Source of the DNA: Torreya grandis
Taxonomy: Eukaryota > Streptophyta > Pinopsida > Cupressales > Taxaceae
Length of the DNA: 64,000 nt
Assembly: GCA_037957365.1 (NCBI GenBank)
Contig: JARHVA010005358.1
Coordinates: 1,053,501 to 1,117,500 of the forward strand
Reading direction: 5' to 3'
Both the position numbers and the translations under genes were made by a program. The first letter of the stretch is position 1. Every line of letters starts with the position of its first letter. The notes under the pieces were generated by a model. That model saw only the letters and a program-made list of their open reading frames with translations. It was not told where the DNA came from and made no database searches. Shown here in pieces: positions 48,321-59,919 of the stretch.

Positions 48321-48334
48321 CAATGCTGGGGGCA
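48321..48334 (+). other. Candidate polypurine tract of the plus-strand Gypsy relic
   Basis: CAATGCTGGGGGCA directly precedes the presumed right LTR, which would start at 48335 (TATACTTTG). The G-rich run in this place suits a plus-strand primer. The LTR's expected TG start is degraded to TA if this is right. Confidence 0.5.
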
Positions 48335-49700
48335 TATACTTTGATCATGATTGATACATGTTGCATTACTTTATGATCATGTTTCCATTATCATGTTGAG
48401 ATTAAATACTAATGCTTACACATGCCTATACTCATGCTTAAATATTTCATAATGTACTTGATATACCATGTTACTTGACATTTTTTACTAACACATACGT
48501 GTAGGAATAGGTATGTTATGCTTATGTTGGTTGCTTATAATTAATTTATTCACATTATCACTTCCTTGAGTGTCTTTTCCTTGATTTCTATTTTCTTACT
48601 TTTGGAGCATTTGAATATGTTTATTACTTATTAGCCCTTATATCATTGTATGTTGATTTATATTTCTATATGGTCATTTAAATATTTCATTCCTTTGAGT
48701 GTGAGACATTTTATTATTCTCGTTTTTTGTGACTTCCTTAGAGACCTTTTACATGACATTGAGTGATCTTGTGTGTATGCTTGATTGTTTGTTGATCTTA
48801 TATTATTACTTTCTATGTGTCTCCATGATACATATCATGTATCTTAAGGCTTGTTGTGATCACATACTATGAGCTTCATTGATATATCAACTTATATATT
48901 TTACTCATATATGCTACATTATTTATACAGATAATATATAGTTATCTAATCCTTTTGAGGAAAGGTAACTATCTGATTCCTTTCCCATCACATCAAAATG
49001 GGGACATATTCTAAACATAGTTACCAAGAAGTACCAATGCAATATGAATATGTACCATTTTGAGCATTTATATATCTATATTAGTTGGTTCCCTTTTAGT
49101 AGTGTGGTTGAGTTTTAATTCCCTCAAAAACCTAAAACTACATCCATTTTTTACGTTGAGTTGGTTATGCCACTTAACTTGTCTTTCAATGTAAAGTCAC
49201 TTGAGTTGTGAGATTGAGATTCAATTATCTCAATGGTCATGTCATAACTCATCCTTGTACCATATTGGGGCCATAATTATCTCCCAATTTGCATCTTCAA
49301 ATCTCCATGGTTTAGGTTTTAACCTCTCTTAGCTCCAATACTCCATAAGGAAGCATATTTACCAAGTCAAAGTACTCATGCACTAATTCATAGTGAAAAA
49401 TGCTCTTGGTTACAAATCATAAACCATAAAAACACTCAAAGCAAGTTTAAGAAATGGTAATGTGTTATACCCACCTAGGTACAAATTTATTTCCTTTAAA
49501 ATAGTAATTTCATCCTTATTCATTACTAGATTAAGGAAGGGGTTGTAGATACTAAAATATTATTTACATAGAATCTCATTCTTGTATACTTGACAAATAC
49601 CTATCAAGTTTATACTCTTCAGTTCTAGACCTCCTTGCTACCAAAAGGCTTGCATTCACTATCTCCATGTGCATAACTATTTATATTATGGTATCTTATG
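48335..49700 (+). repeat. Right LTR-like sequence of the plus-strand Gypsy relic
   Basis: 49030-49690 matches 28390-28698 joined to 40248-40690. The part before 49030 is assigned only because it follows the candidate polypurine tract. It contains the unoccupied version of the insertion site used by the 28.7-40.2 kb element, at about 49318-49326. Confidence 0.55.
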
Positions 49701-50420
49701 ATTAATATGAAATGGAACATTGAATATGGGATTGGATGTAGAGGATATGCAAATACTATTGTAAAAATGATGAATTGGAAAGGGATGAAAAATTTAAATT
49801 ACCAATAATTGTACAGGGGTTTTTGGGGAGCAATCATTTTTTTTGTGATAGGAATGACGGGTGGTAGATAAATAAGGGTTGATGGAGGAGGTTTTGGTAT
49901 TTTGTCCAATTTTTTGAGACATTGTAAATTGATGTTAAAATACTAGCAAGATATGTTCAACAACCACATATAAGATAGTTTCCATAGTGTGATACCAAGC
50001 TTAGGGAAAGAATCAGAACTCCAAGTATTCTAGGTCAAGCAATAAAAATATAATAAATACAATATTAATATATATAGAAAGACTGGAAGGAAACTATATC
50101 ATGGAAAGGCGCTAAGGATGATATATCTACTACCTTAAAATTAAAATATTTATGTCTAAATCATGTATATTCCCTACTTTTTAAGGCACCATTATCTATG
50201 TTTCTCTCATATATGTATGATTTTGTGATCTAGAGTTCCACATTTTTATAAAAATACTATAGTTTCATAAAATTATTACCACTTATAATAACCCAGATAT
50301 TTGATCAAATAGAAAAAACATATGTCTAACATGAAAATAATGAAATTATTTTTGAAATAAGCTATTTAAATTTACATTAACTACACTATGAAATAATTTT
50401 TTCTATTGTAATAAAGTTTA
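49701..50420. other. AT-rich sequence with no recognised gene
   Basis: It lies between the end of the LTR match and the start of the gag-bearing relic copy B. No family motif, RNA gene or long frame is seen on either strand. Confidence 0.5.
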
Positions 50421-51130
50421 GAGGTCTAAATTAAGGGAATCCTAACCTCATATCTATTACAGTTGCTCCTAGTGGATCTTGACATTAAAAAATTTCATTC
50501 ACTTATCTCAAGGGTGATTCATGATATTATGAGCTTCTTCGATGTTATAATCAAACTCTATAGATCTCAGAACTAGTCCTTATATCTTTATCATCTCATT
50601 TTTACAATGACATCCTTATGCTACCAATTTCTCAATTATATAGGCCTTATCTCTCTAGACAAATTTACTTCCCTTTGTAGTATCACTTTATTAGACTATC
50701 CTCCTTAACTTCTGAATGTTAAAAAGGCTTGCCCCAAATGCCTATTTATAACCATCTATGCATGGTCACCTTTTTGAATTCCCAATCAATTAATTGATAA
50801 CTATAATAAATGGGTTTTTTAGAAAATATTTAGCTAGTACACAAATATGTAGACCTACTAAGTAGGAAAATATATTATAGACCTCAATATATTCATGTTT
50901 GATATATGTCTGATTATATCCACTCATAGCATATATCTTCGGCTCTTCTTCTTTGATATCATGTGATCTACAATACTAACTTAGTCTTCGGAAAGGCCAA
51001 GTGTTGGTCCTTGTAACTGATTATTCATCTAGCTATGTTCCAATTCCTTGGGTTTTGTGGCAAATGTTTTTCATCTACCTTTCTGTGTGTCTTAGAATTT
51101 TATTTCCATGATCCATCATCTCTACTTTCT
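50420..51130 (-). repeat. Candidate 3' LTR of the gag-bearing relic, copy B
   Basis: 50425-50760 is similar to 16331-16740 (shared ATCTCAAGGGTG and GATATTATGAGCTT). Its position left of the minus-strand relic interior fits a 3' LTR. The right edge is unresolved. The corresponding LTR on the far side is deleted at 54758. Confidence 0.45.
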
Positions 51131-54100
51131 ATGTATCTCAAATGTCTTTAATTGACCTTGTTTCCATCTTTGCACATTTTATACTCTTGTTAGTTATTTT
51201 ATGCACTGTTTGACTCTCTACACCTTAGTTTAATAATTCTAAACTTTAGTTGTAACCTTTATTTTCCCTATCTATCACATCTTCAATGAAATCATCTTGT
51301 ACATTTTTGTTAAACATTAAAGGCTCTGATTTTTTTGTGTATTGTTATGTGATCTTTTACTTATGGTTTTTATTTCTAGTACCTAGTACCCTTATCTGAT
51401 TTTTAAATATTCATGTGCACAACTTTTCTGATCCAAAACCAAAATTGTAACCCCTTTTTATTCTCAAACTTCCTACAAAAATATTTTCTACCTTTCTTAT
51501 ATTAAATTTGAATCATGTATTGTCTATAATAACCTCTAAAAATGTTGTGCCATGAAATACAAACACCAGGATTTGGTTTGTTGTTATACCTAATTGACTC
51601 TATTCTTTGGGTGATTCAACATAGCTGATTTTCCTAGGTTGCTCTTACATTAGAATCCCCTAGTAATTAAAATGTAAGCTCCTACTTATAAGTAGGGTTG
51701 ATATGGTAGAACCATATTTCTAGTTGGATGCCTAAATCATGGTGTTCCCCTACACTTCATGTGGAACCTAATCATGTTCACTCGATGTTTCCTTATCTTC
51801 TAGACCCTCCTTTGCCTATAATCCATCCTTCTTCACCTAGATTCAATATCTCCACTCTTCTTTTTATTTCTTTTTCTCTTTACTCTTACGGGTTTGTGTC
51901 CATATCTATCCATCTACATCCTTCAATTTTTTTCAAAAAATTTATTGTGTGTTCCACATAGCTCTCTTCCTATACACATGTCACTCTTTCTATCCTCCCT
52001 TATGGATCTATGCCAACATTTATATTTTATGCATCTTCACCCACTTATTTCCTTCATCCCCCTCCAAAAAAGGTCTCCACACCTTTTTATTCATTTTTCA
52101 TATACACTTTTCACCTCTCCTCTGATACGTACATCTTATTTATTATATCACCTATGGCAAGTAAACATATTTGCATGATATTCTCCCATTTATTTCTCAT
52201 AAGATATATCTATACAGTTCTTATGTTACCCTCTTATCTCTCTATTAATTTTTTATTAATGCCTCTAGCATTACTATGTCATTCTCTATGGGATCCATTG
52301 TCCTACATATTCTCTTCTCCCCTTATCATTATGCACCCCAATCTTTGAACTTGAATTGATATCATTTTTACTTGCACTCCCTTGTTAGTTCAATACAATG
52401 ATCTCATGCTTTACGTTCAATTGACAATGAATCTATTTGTTGCTGAAATAAAAATATGCTCTCTAGATCATCTCTGAGTTGATATACCTTATTATCTTAT
52501 TCTAATGGACTTCTTGACTCTTTCTCATTAAATATTCCAATCCCTCATGAACTTTAGGCTAAATTTAGCTAATTAATTTAAGTAGCTCCTCTCTATCATG
52601 TACAAAGAATGTTATGTCCTTATCAGTTGCAAGTCAAATTTTTTTGTATATTTATACATGTACACTATTATATCTCTCACACACTCACCTACCAAACTCC
52701 TTGTACAAGTTTCCACAATATATTGTTTGATAGACTCTTCTATTTGGCATAAAACCTGCATTTACAAAATCTAATTAATCCTTCTCAATGTTTCTCCACC
52801 TATTCTATTTTCACGTGTCTTTACCCAATATGATGATCTTTTTTCTTTAGGACAACTTTAGTTCAGCTGCAAGTTGACACCTTTTTTATTTTCTTCCTTT
52901 CTCATCATGATAGTTCCTTGCAGTAATAAGATTGATTTACTATACTCTTCCATGTTTATGTTTTCCAAAAGGCACGTTTCTTCTATTTGTACCTATTCCA
53001 TCTCATTAATCTCTTCTAGTGAACTTTTGTACACATGCACCTCAAACTTGCTTCTATTGCACTCAACATCCCTAGTTATGTTTTTGAAAACTTCATGCAT
53101 CCCTCTAAAACATATCTTGTTGTATCTTCATGCCATGCCTCCTCCAAAGAAGTCTCGCCTTTTATAAAGGAATCTTCTAAAGCCTTTTCTTCAATATGTT
53201 TTGTGACTATCACATCTTTTCTATCCTTTGCAATGATTTGTTTTTTTTTAAATTACGTAAAATATTTCACTATACGGGAAATTTAAGGTCCACTCTCTTT
53301 TATTTAACACATTTTCCATGTATTGCATAAGAATGCTTGTGCTCTCTTTAGGGTTCTTATCTTGCATCCAGGTTTCTATTACATATCATTTTTACACCTT
53401 GCACATCCTTTGCTCCCCTTGGCTCTTGTGGAATGATATCCATCATACCTTTGCATATTTTGGTTTTTTATTACCGAGATTATTCTTATTGTTTGCCTAC
53501 ACACTTTCGTGATGTAACCTTATTCTCAACCCCTTCTTGCATTGGCATTGGCTCTCACTCTTCTAGGCATCAACGCTTCTCGCATGTTGGCTCGTCCTAC
53601 ATGACCCCTTTTGTTACAACTCTATTTTTGTCACTCTAGTGGATGGGCTTTATAGGTTACCTCATACGACACTCGAGTCTTCTCAACCATTTGATATGGA
53701 TTTAAAGATGCACTACTTGGTTCAGTGGTTTTCAAATCATATATTCCCAACTTTAGACCCTCTTCTTTCCTTTCCATCTCCTTCTTTTTTGGAGATATTT
53801 TCGACCTTCTAATACATTATCACATAACCTTGTTTGGGCATACTCCACCACCTTTGATTCCTTTACAGTCTTTATCAAAAAATAATGCTTGATATTTAAG
53901 ACCCACTCCATCATTTCCTCGGGTCCTTCTCTTCCAACAACCTTTTGTGCATTAACTTTAGGTTGATTCTCTAAGTACCTCATAACCTTTGAGGGTTCTC
54001 TTCTTCTAGGAGTATTTATCTTATTTTTTATGGGATTATTCTTCTCAACATTTTTTTCCTCCACTTGTCATGTTATTTTGTATAGCACTTGAAACATGAA

Positions 54101-54758
54101 GGCTATCTCCTCCATTTTCTTTGAGATCTATGACTTTAGGTCAGATCTCTTGTTGATCCATACCTTACACTTATCATTCTCGACCCATCCACACTCAATG
54201 GAGAATACCCTTTGTCATGTTATACCAAATACATTGATTGGAATATTATCCTTTGCTTGACTACCTCACTATCGGAGATACATAAACTTCTTATCTTCAG
54301 TCGCGCTTATGGATTTACTCATATTTGGTGATCTGTTTGTGGGTTTTTAATTACCTCACATTCAAAAAATTGTTAATGTTTTACTTCTTTTCCTGGTGTA
54401 ATGATTTCATCAAATTTGGTGATTTACTTCCAACACTCATGTTGTTATTCCTAACCTCAAAACCTCAATGCTACCTACTATTGTGATTTTTGTTGCAATC
54501 CTATGTAGGTGCTCTAAACTTAAAAACCGCATTAGAAAAAACTCCCTCCATGATCCTACATAACTCATTCCTGTCCAGTGTATTTTTCTGTTTCCGTCAC
54601 TCTCTACCGACCTTTATCTTAGTGGAAAATGATACTTTCTAGACATTTCATGTCTGAAGATTTGTTGCTCAGTTTATTTTAGACTCTCGTGTCACCTTTT
54701 ATTCTCTACCCACCTCTTCATGATGGATGTTTCGCTAGCTGCCTCACGTTTGATGATG
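51130..54758 (-). mobile_element. Gag-bearing LTR-element relic, copy B (uninterrupted)
   Basis: Colinear with 1800-3498 plus 14332-16207 of copy A, without the Copia element. It contains the gag-like fragment at 53753-54064. It ends at a TGATG (54754-54758) where it joins the distal upstream part of the albumin gene. Copy A has 693 more bases between its two TGATG sites (16203-16207 and 16896-16900), comprising the PBS-like site and candidate LTR. Plus-strand pyrimidine-rich open frames in 51728-53639 are antisense shadows. Confidence 0.6.
53753..54064 (-). pseudogene. Gag-like fragment, copy B
   Basis: The 103-residue minus-strand frame has a basic N-terminal part (NNPIKNKINTPRRREPSK), then RYLENQPKVNAQK, MMEWVLNIKHYFLI, VVEYAQTRLCDNVLEG and a lysine/arginine-rich end. 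The middle resembles a Ty3/Gypsy gag domain by pattern (EW-x-x-x-[IE]-x-x-x-F and a T-R-L-x-x-x-x-L-E-G stretch). Copy A at 15245-15427 preserves 60 residues of it. It is open longer than its copy A partner, but nothing suggests it is expressed. I would not exclude a different, unrecognised origin. Confidence 0.55.
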
Positions 54759-55019
54759 CAATATTAAAAAATACTATTGATACAATATTTTTTCCCTCAA
54801 ATAATTTAATGACCTGATATCATTACGAATGAAAACCGTAAATTCGAATATGTTTTTCCGGCTTTTAAAACTAAGGCCACCGTCCAAAGAAGCTCGTCCT
54901 CGTACTGAAATCATAAACACGAGTCATTAAGCTCGCTGTCTGGACGCCGCCTGCAGCTTACATTTTTTATGTCACCCTGCAAGATTCCGTTTGCGTGTTA
55001 CTTCTCCAAAAGCTCCACC

Positions 55020-55025
55020 TGCATG
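55020..55025 (-). promoter_or_regulatory. RY-type element
   Basis: TGCATG on the plus strand is CATGCA on the minus strand, the core of the RY repeat bound by B3-domain seed regulators. It lies about 28 bases upstream of the TATA box. Confidence 0.5.
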
Positions 55026-55031
55026 GCCTGT

Positions 55032-55036
55032 ACGTG
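55032..55036 (+). promoter_or_regulatory. ACGTG core (ABRE/G-box-like)
   Basis: TACGTGT lies between the RY motif and the TATA box. ACGT cores are bZIP sites in storage-protein promoters; a single short match is weak alone but is well placed. Confidence 0.45.
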
Positions 55037-55052
55037 TTTCCACCCGCCTCCC

Positions 55053-55060
55053 TATATATA
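55053..55060 (+). promoter_or_regulatory. TATA box of the 2S albumin gene
   Basis: TATATATA preceded by a C-rich stretch, 41-48 bases before the start codon. It predicts a transcription start near 55085 and a leader of roughly 15-20 bases. The pseudogene lacks it. Confidence 0.75.
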
Positions 55061-55100
55061 CACGCTTTATTGAAGTACATACTGAGATCGCAAAGTAACA

Positions 55101-55644
55101 ATGAAGAGCCAGTTAATGAAATTCATAGTAGTAGCCCTTGTACTGCTAATCTCTTCAGTCCCCTTCACATTAGCAGACTACGATGAGAGTAAGAAAGACA
55201 ACCAGAGAGGGGAACAATCTTGTGATCCCCAGCGACTGTATCAGTGCATGGAATTCGTAAGAGGAGAACAACAGGGGGAGCAGGAGCAGGACCGGCCCTC
55301 TGATACGTGCTGCCAGCAGCTCAGACGAATGGATCGGCAATGCCGCTGCGACGCTATTCAAAAAATGTTCAACCGAGCACAGGGAGGAGGAGGAGAAGAT
55401 AATCAATATGGAAGGCAACAAGAAGAGATGATGTTACAAAGAGCAAGAGTGCTAACTCAGCTCTGCAATGTCGAGCCCAGCCAATGCGACATCCAACGAC
55501 ACAGAGCACAAGCTTCCCGTAAGACAACAAACTCCTCATTCATAAACCATTTTGTTCAATGCAGAAGAATTCAGTTTATATAACTAATTATTATTGTTTG
55601 TTTTTGTGTTTGCAGGCATTTTCATGCCCGGAAAAGTTTGGTAG
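55101..55644 (+). CDS. 2S albumin-type seed storage protein precursor (two exons)
   Basis: Predicted coding parts are 55101-55518 and 55616-55644, giving 148 residues. Residues 1-26 form a signal peptide (MKSQLMKFIVVALVLL, cleavage likely after TLA), so the protein enters the secretory path and probably protein storage vacuoles. The mature part has the eight-cysteine 2S albumin pattern: CDPQRLYQC, then CC, CRC ten residues further, a glycine- and Gln/Glu-rich loop (GGGGEDNQYGRQQEE), then LCNVEPSQC. Small size and high Gln, Arg and Glu content suit a nitrogen reserve. 2S albumins are also known as seed allergens. The ATG follows a TATA box at 55053 and matches the start in the pseudogene at 17128. 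Without splicing the frame would run to 55583 (160 residues) with a different end. Other eight-cysteine proteins (lipid-transfer type) fit less well on spacing. Confidence 0.87.
55519..55615 (+). other. Predicted intron of the 2S albumin gene, 97 bases
   Basis: Donor C|GTAAG at 55519, acceptor TTTGTGTTTGCAG ending at 55615 after a T-rich stretch, high AT content. Splicing is in phase 1 and replaces the read-through tail with IFMPGKVW and a stop at 55642-55644. The inner part is as AT-rich as plant introns usually are. The truncated pseudogene cannot confirm it. Confidence 0.75.
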
Positions 55645-55678
55645 AGTGGAAACTCGCGTATAGTATATTATAAACATA

Positions 55679-55807
55679 AATAAAATGCCTCGTCTCCGTT
55701 TTCACCGAGCTGCTTGTTTTAAGAAACCATGAGCACATAATCGTGTGCATTTTGCGGAGTAAATGTGAGGGAAGAGCAGTTGTAAATCAGCTCGAGGCTT
55801 CAATAAA
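55679..55807 (+). terminator. Polyadenylation signals of the 2S albumin gene
   Basis: AATAAA occurs at 55679-55684, 35 bases after the stop, and again at 55802-55807. Either could direct 3' end formation. A non-repetitive 3' flank continues to about 56000 before the AT-rich repeat begins. Confidence 0.55.
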
Positions 55808-56099
55808 GACTACATATTTATTTATTTCAACCTTGTTTACTCCCGTTATTCAAAACATAGATTTTTTGTTATTTCTTCTTTTGGCTCATTTCTATGCTCT
55901 CACCATTACTGTGCTACACCCAGCTTTGACTAATTTACATGCTCTCACCACCACTATTTATAAGGAAAAACAGACTCTTGTTTAGAAAGAGTAAACATTC
56001 ATAACCCAAACTGGCCGTCATAAAAGCTTTAGAAGAATCTAAACTAAATTAAGAGTCACAAAGCTAAATTAAGACGAAATATGCCTCTTAAACAATAGT

Positions 56100-57681
56100 C
56101 ACATCTTTATATAAGACGAAACAAACTTTTAAAATAGCACTTGTTAAAATAGCACCTGTTAAAAATGACAGGTTGACTTTTTTATTTTTTATTTTTTAAA
56201 GTTTTAAATTTTAAATATCAATTTTAATTTTGAAATAAAATTTATTTATACATAGTTTGTAATTATTTCAATTATTCAATATAATTAATACATTATTGTT
56301 TCAGCAATATTATAACTATTAGATAATTTTATCTTAATAATATACGGGTTCATTACATCTCTTTAATGTGAAACAAATTTGTATATAATCACCCCTCTTT
56401 AATCTTTCTTTGCCATATATTTTAATTTTTATATACTCATGTCTCATGTCTTTCTTTATCTTTATATAATTACATCTTACTTAAATACAATATATATATA
56501 TATATATACACACTTCTCTTTAATCCCTCTTTAATATATAATCACATCTCTTTGAATACAGAATAAATTTATATATATTCATATCTCTTATATATCAAAT
56601 TTATATATAATCACATCTCTTTAATTAAAAAAATAATAATAATAACATTTTCTTATTTTGATTTACAATTATCTCATATATTTTACTCTTTAATATGAAA
56701 CAAATTTATATATATAATCATATATCTTTATTACAAAGTAAACTTATATATATTTATATTTTTATTATTTTGATTGCCAATTATCTAATATAATTTATTA
56801 ATTTAAAAATATAATTATAATTTCAGTGAAATAATATTAATCAAATTTTTATATCATCACACATGAACAAAATTTTATATAATCACATCATCTCTTTACT
56901 TTCACACCATCCCTTTACTTTATAGTAATACAAAACAAACCTCTATATAATCATCTTATTGCAATCTCCCAAGCTATATAATCAGTTTGGTTTAAGAATG
57001 AGGAGATGCTGGTCCGAAGACCAAGGATTAACTTGAGCCATTGTGTTGCGATCTGTCAATCTATCGAAGAACACAATAAAGAATTCCCTGACATAGGGGT
57101 AAATATCCAAATTATCTATCAAAAAAGATTGTCAAGACTTTGAGATCCATTAATGAAAGGTAGGAAGGCTCAACTAGAAGCTATTAAATCTAAGATTAAA
57201 CCCATTTTAGCAAACCAAACCTCATTTCAAAGAACCTTTTCTAAAATTCCATCCTCAAACACCACTAGAATATTTTTATAAATTTAATAATATTATTTTA
57301 TACTCAATTAAAAAATAATTAATATTAAACAAAGCTTAATATAATTGCATTTGTTTAATATGAAAAACACACACGTGTGCACGTTCTTTCTTAAAGTCTT
57401 ATAAAATCACATCTTTCTCCTATATAATCATATCTCTATTAATACGAAATCCTATATAATCACATCTTTATCTTATATAATCATCTCTCTTTATTATGAA
57501 ATTATATATATAATCACATCAATAATATTATAGCATTTATTTTTAATATAAATTTATGTGAATATATGAATATATACATCTCTCTTGTATTATATATATT
57601 CACCTCTCTCTTGCTTTATTTATATGTGTGCGTGTGTGTATTCAAATATCTTTGGCATGTGTGTATAATACGAGAAATGTG

Positions 57682-57770
<89 letters not shown>

Positions 57771-57839
57771 TAAATAATTATATTTACATATAATCACATC
57801 TCTCTTTAATACAAAAAATATATTTACATAATTACATCT
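56100..57839. repeat. AT-rich repeat family (TATATAATCACATC type), array 2
   Basis: Many loose copies of a TATATAATCACATCTCTTT-like core with ACAAATTTATATA linkers, interrupted at about 56950-57240 by a less AT-rich stretch without a recognised gene. Same family as 17421-18130 and 63080-64000. Confidence 0.65.
57685..57759. repeat. (TA)n microsatellite
   Basis: About 75 bases of alternating A and T, the longest pure TA run in the window. Confidence 0.95.
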
Positions 57840-58390
57840 TGATGCATAAAAAGAGGTTGAACTTCCAAAAGTTATAAATTTTTATTCATAACTTTGTATG
57901 AACCCATCTTCACACTAAAAAGGCAATCTCAAAAAATTTAATGCAATCATAACTTAACCTTCTAGTAATGATATATTTTTGATATTTTCAAAGGCCATAT
58001 GCAACTATTTGAGGGTCATAAATTATGTTTTATATTATTTTCATTATTTTTTCTAAATTTAGAAATTATCTATTTTTATAACTAAACTTAAAATTTAGAT
58101 GATGTTCATTCAATAGTTAATATAAGTTTTTAGTTTATTTAGATATTTGTATAGGTAAACATTGTTACATGTGAAACTTACTAAAATTAGTAGTTGTTAA
58201 AAATAGTAGGTTGATTTTTATTTATTTTTAGAGTTATTAATTTTTCATGTCAACTTAATTCTAAGTTGAAGCTTATTTATTAATGATTTTTAATTATTTG
58301 AATCATTCTATAATCAATATGTTATTTTTTAGAAGCATTGCCTATTGATAATTTTATTATCTTGACAGTATTCATGTTCATTATTTAGTT
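57840..58390 (+). repeat. Chromovirus 5' LTR
   Basis: Starts TGATGCATAAAAAG. It shares with the right LTR, in order, a GGCCATATRC...GGGTCTAAA/GGGTCATAA part, ATTCA-CCAATAG/TTCAATAG, CTTACTAAAA and CATGTCAACT. A related solo LTR is at 20569. The 3' end is uncertain and no primer-binding site was identified. Confidence 0.78.
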
Positions 58391-58419
58391 CATGAACGAA
58401 GGTAAATTTTGCATGCACG

Positions 58420-59200
58420 AAATTGAAAGTTCATGCAATGATTTGATGGGATTATTAGAAAAATGAAAGATAGAGAAAATCAACTCATGAAATAAGTATG
58501 GAGAATAAGTTAAGGGAGAAATTTTTTCCTATAGATTATGTACAAATCCTATATAAAATATTATAAAATTTAAGGTAGAAGGATCATGGTATATGAGAGT
58601 ATATAGATGAGTTTTACATGATTTCTATACGAGTGGATCATGATAAAACATAAGAATAGATGGCTACAAGGAATGTAAATGGTTTGAATTTTTTTATTCA
58701 AGATGAATAAAACATACATAAAATAATTTACATGGAAGAATTTTATCAATTAACTTTTAAAGTATGAGAAAAATAAAATAGACATAATCTCAGAAGGAAA
58801 TCTATTGGGCCTAAAAGTGGACATTCCACTCCAATAAGGGGATGAGGTGGATTTAATAGAAATAGAGGTGTGTTCAATCTTGCTAGAAGAGAATAATCAC
58901 ATGGTGTAGAAAGATAAGAAGATAATAGACAAGGCAAACAAAGAGGAAGAGGATTTCAGAGAGGACAAAGCTATGGTGGTTGTAGAAAATGGTTTCTAAA
59001 TCAACATAGGTGTTATATTTTTCATAGATGTGAATAAGAAGGCTATAGAGTGGTTGACTATACACACTACCAAGTTCAATATAAAAGGCAAGAGATCCCC
59101 CAAGAGTGAATTTATTTAAAGTTAAAATAAGAGAGCAAAATATTAAAGTTTTAATAGTAGATATTGGATAAAATCTCATGATGAGAAGAATAACTGTTGG
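58420..59200 (+). pseudogene. Chromovirus gag remnant
   Basis: The interior between the LTR and the protease gives short charged readings on the plus strand. A basic, arginine-rich part (around 58860-58980) and a GVIFFID...EGYRVVDYTHYQ-like stretch near 59010-59070 (across frames) stand where the zinc knuckle and downstream linker should be. The cysteines are mostly lost. Assignment rests mainly on position. Confidence 0.5.
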
Positions 59201-59269
59201 TCCAAGGAAAAAATGTGTAGATTAAAGAAGATGGTGATGCATCACTATAAACAAATATATTTTTAATAA

Positions 59270-59640
59270 GGTGTACTTCAAGAGGCAAGATATGCAATGA
59301 AATTATAGATGGTTTTAGTTGTGATAATATGATTTCTATAGATATGATTGAGAAACTATGTTTGCAGTCTGAAAAACATCCTAATCCTTATTGGATTTCA
59401 TGGTTTAAGAAATGAAATAAAGTTACAATAGATAAAAGTTACTTAATAAATTTCTATATAGGTAAAACTTGCAAGGATAAAATATGGTGTGATATTATAC
59501 CAAAGGATGCATGCCATGTGTTATTAAAAATGTTGGAGTAGTTTGATATAAAATCAATACATCATAAAGTAAAGAACACATATAGTTTATAGAAAGGTGG
59601 TATGAAGGTATTTTTGTTACCTCTTAAATAAGAAGGGAAG
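59270..59640 (+). pseudogene. Chromovirus protease remnant
   Basis: The plus strand reads KICNEIIDGFSCDN, matching the pattern I-I-D-G-G-S-C-x-N of this family's aspartic protease active site. It continues with EKHPNPYWISWF, then CKDKIWCDIIPKDACHVLL, all conserved landmarks of plant chromovirus protease regions. A stop falls in the middle and the usual G-R-P-W after L-L is lost. Confidence 0.82.
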
Positions 59641-59919
59641 GTCAAAATCTTGATAACTAAAAAATAATTTATCAAAGGAATGAAGACAAGTTGTTGATAT
59701 GCATTAGTAGTGAATAAAGAAGACATAAAATTGGTGAAAATACCAGTAGAAGAAGTTGTGTTGAAAGAATAGAAATATGTTATACTTAATGATCTACAAG
59801 ATGGTTTACAACCAAAAATATATATTCAACATCATATTGATTTTATTCTAGGATTAGATCTACCCAATCAAGTAGCTTATAGGATGACTCTAATATAATA
59901 TGCATAATTAAATAAATAG

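Larger units (their letters stand above)
54759..55100 (+). promoter_or_regulatory. Promoter region of the 2S albumin gene
   Basis: The distal part (54759-54930) is shared with the pseudogene. The proximal 150 bases (54931-55080) are unique to this copy and GC-richer than the surroundings. They hold, in order, an RY-type motif, an ACGTG core and a TATA box within 85 bases of the start codon. This arrangement is known from seed-maturation promoters recognised by B3 (ABI3/FUS3-type) and bZIP factors. Seed-specific control here is an inference from these motifs and the product. Confidence 0.6.

Noticed and set aside
55170..55421. 83-residue minus-strand frame opposite the 2S albumin gene
   Set aside because: It is an antisense shadow of the cysteine-rich coding sequence, with no motif of its own.
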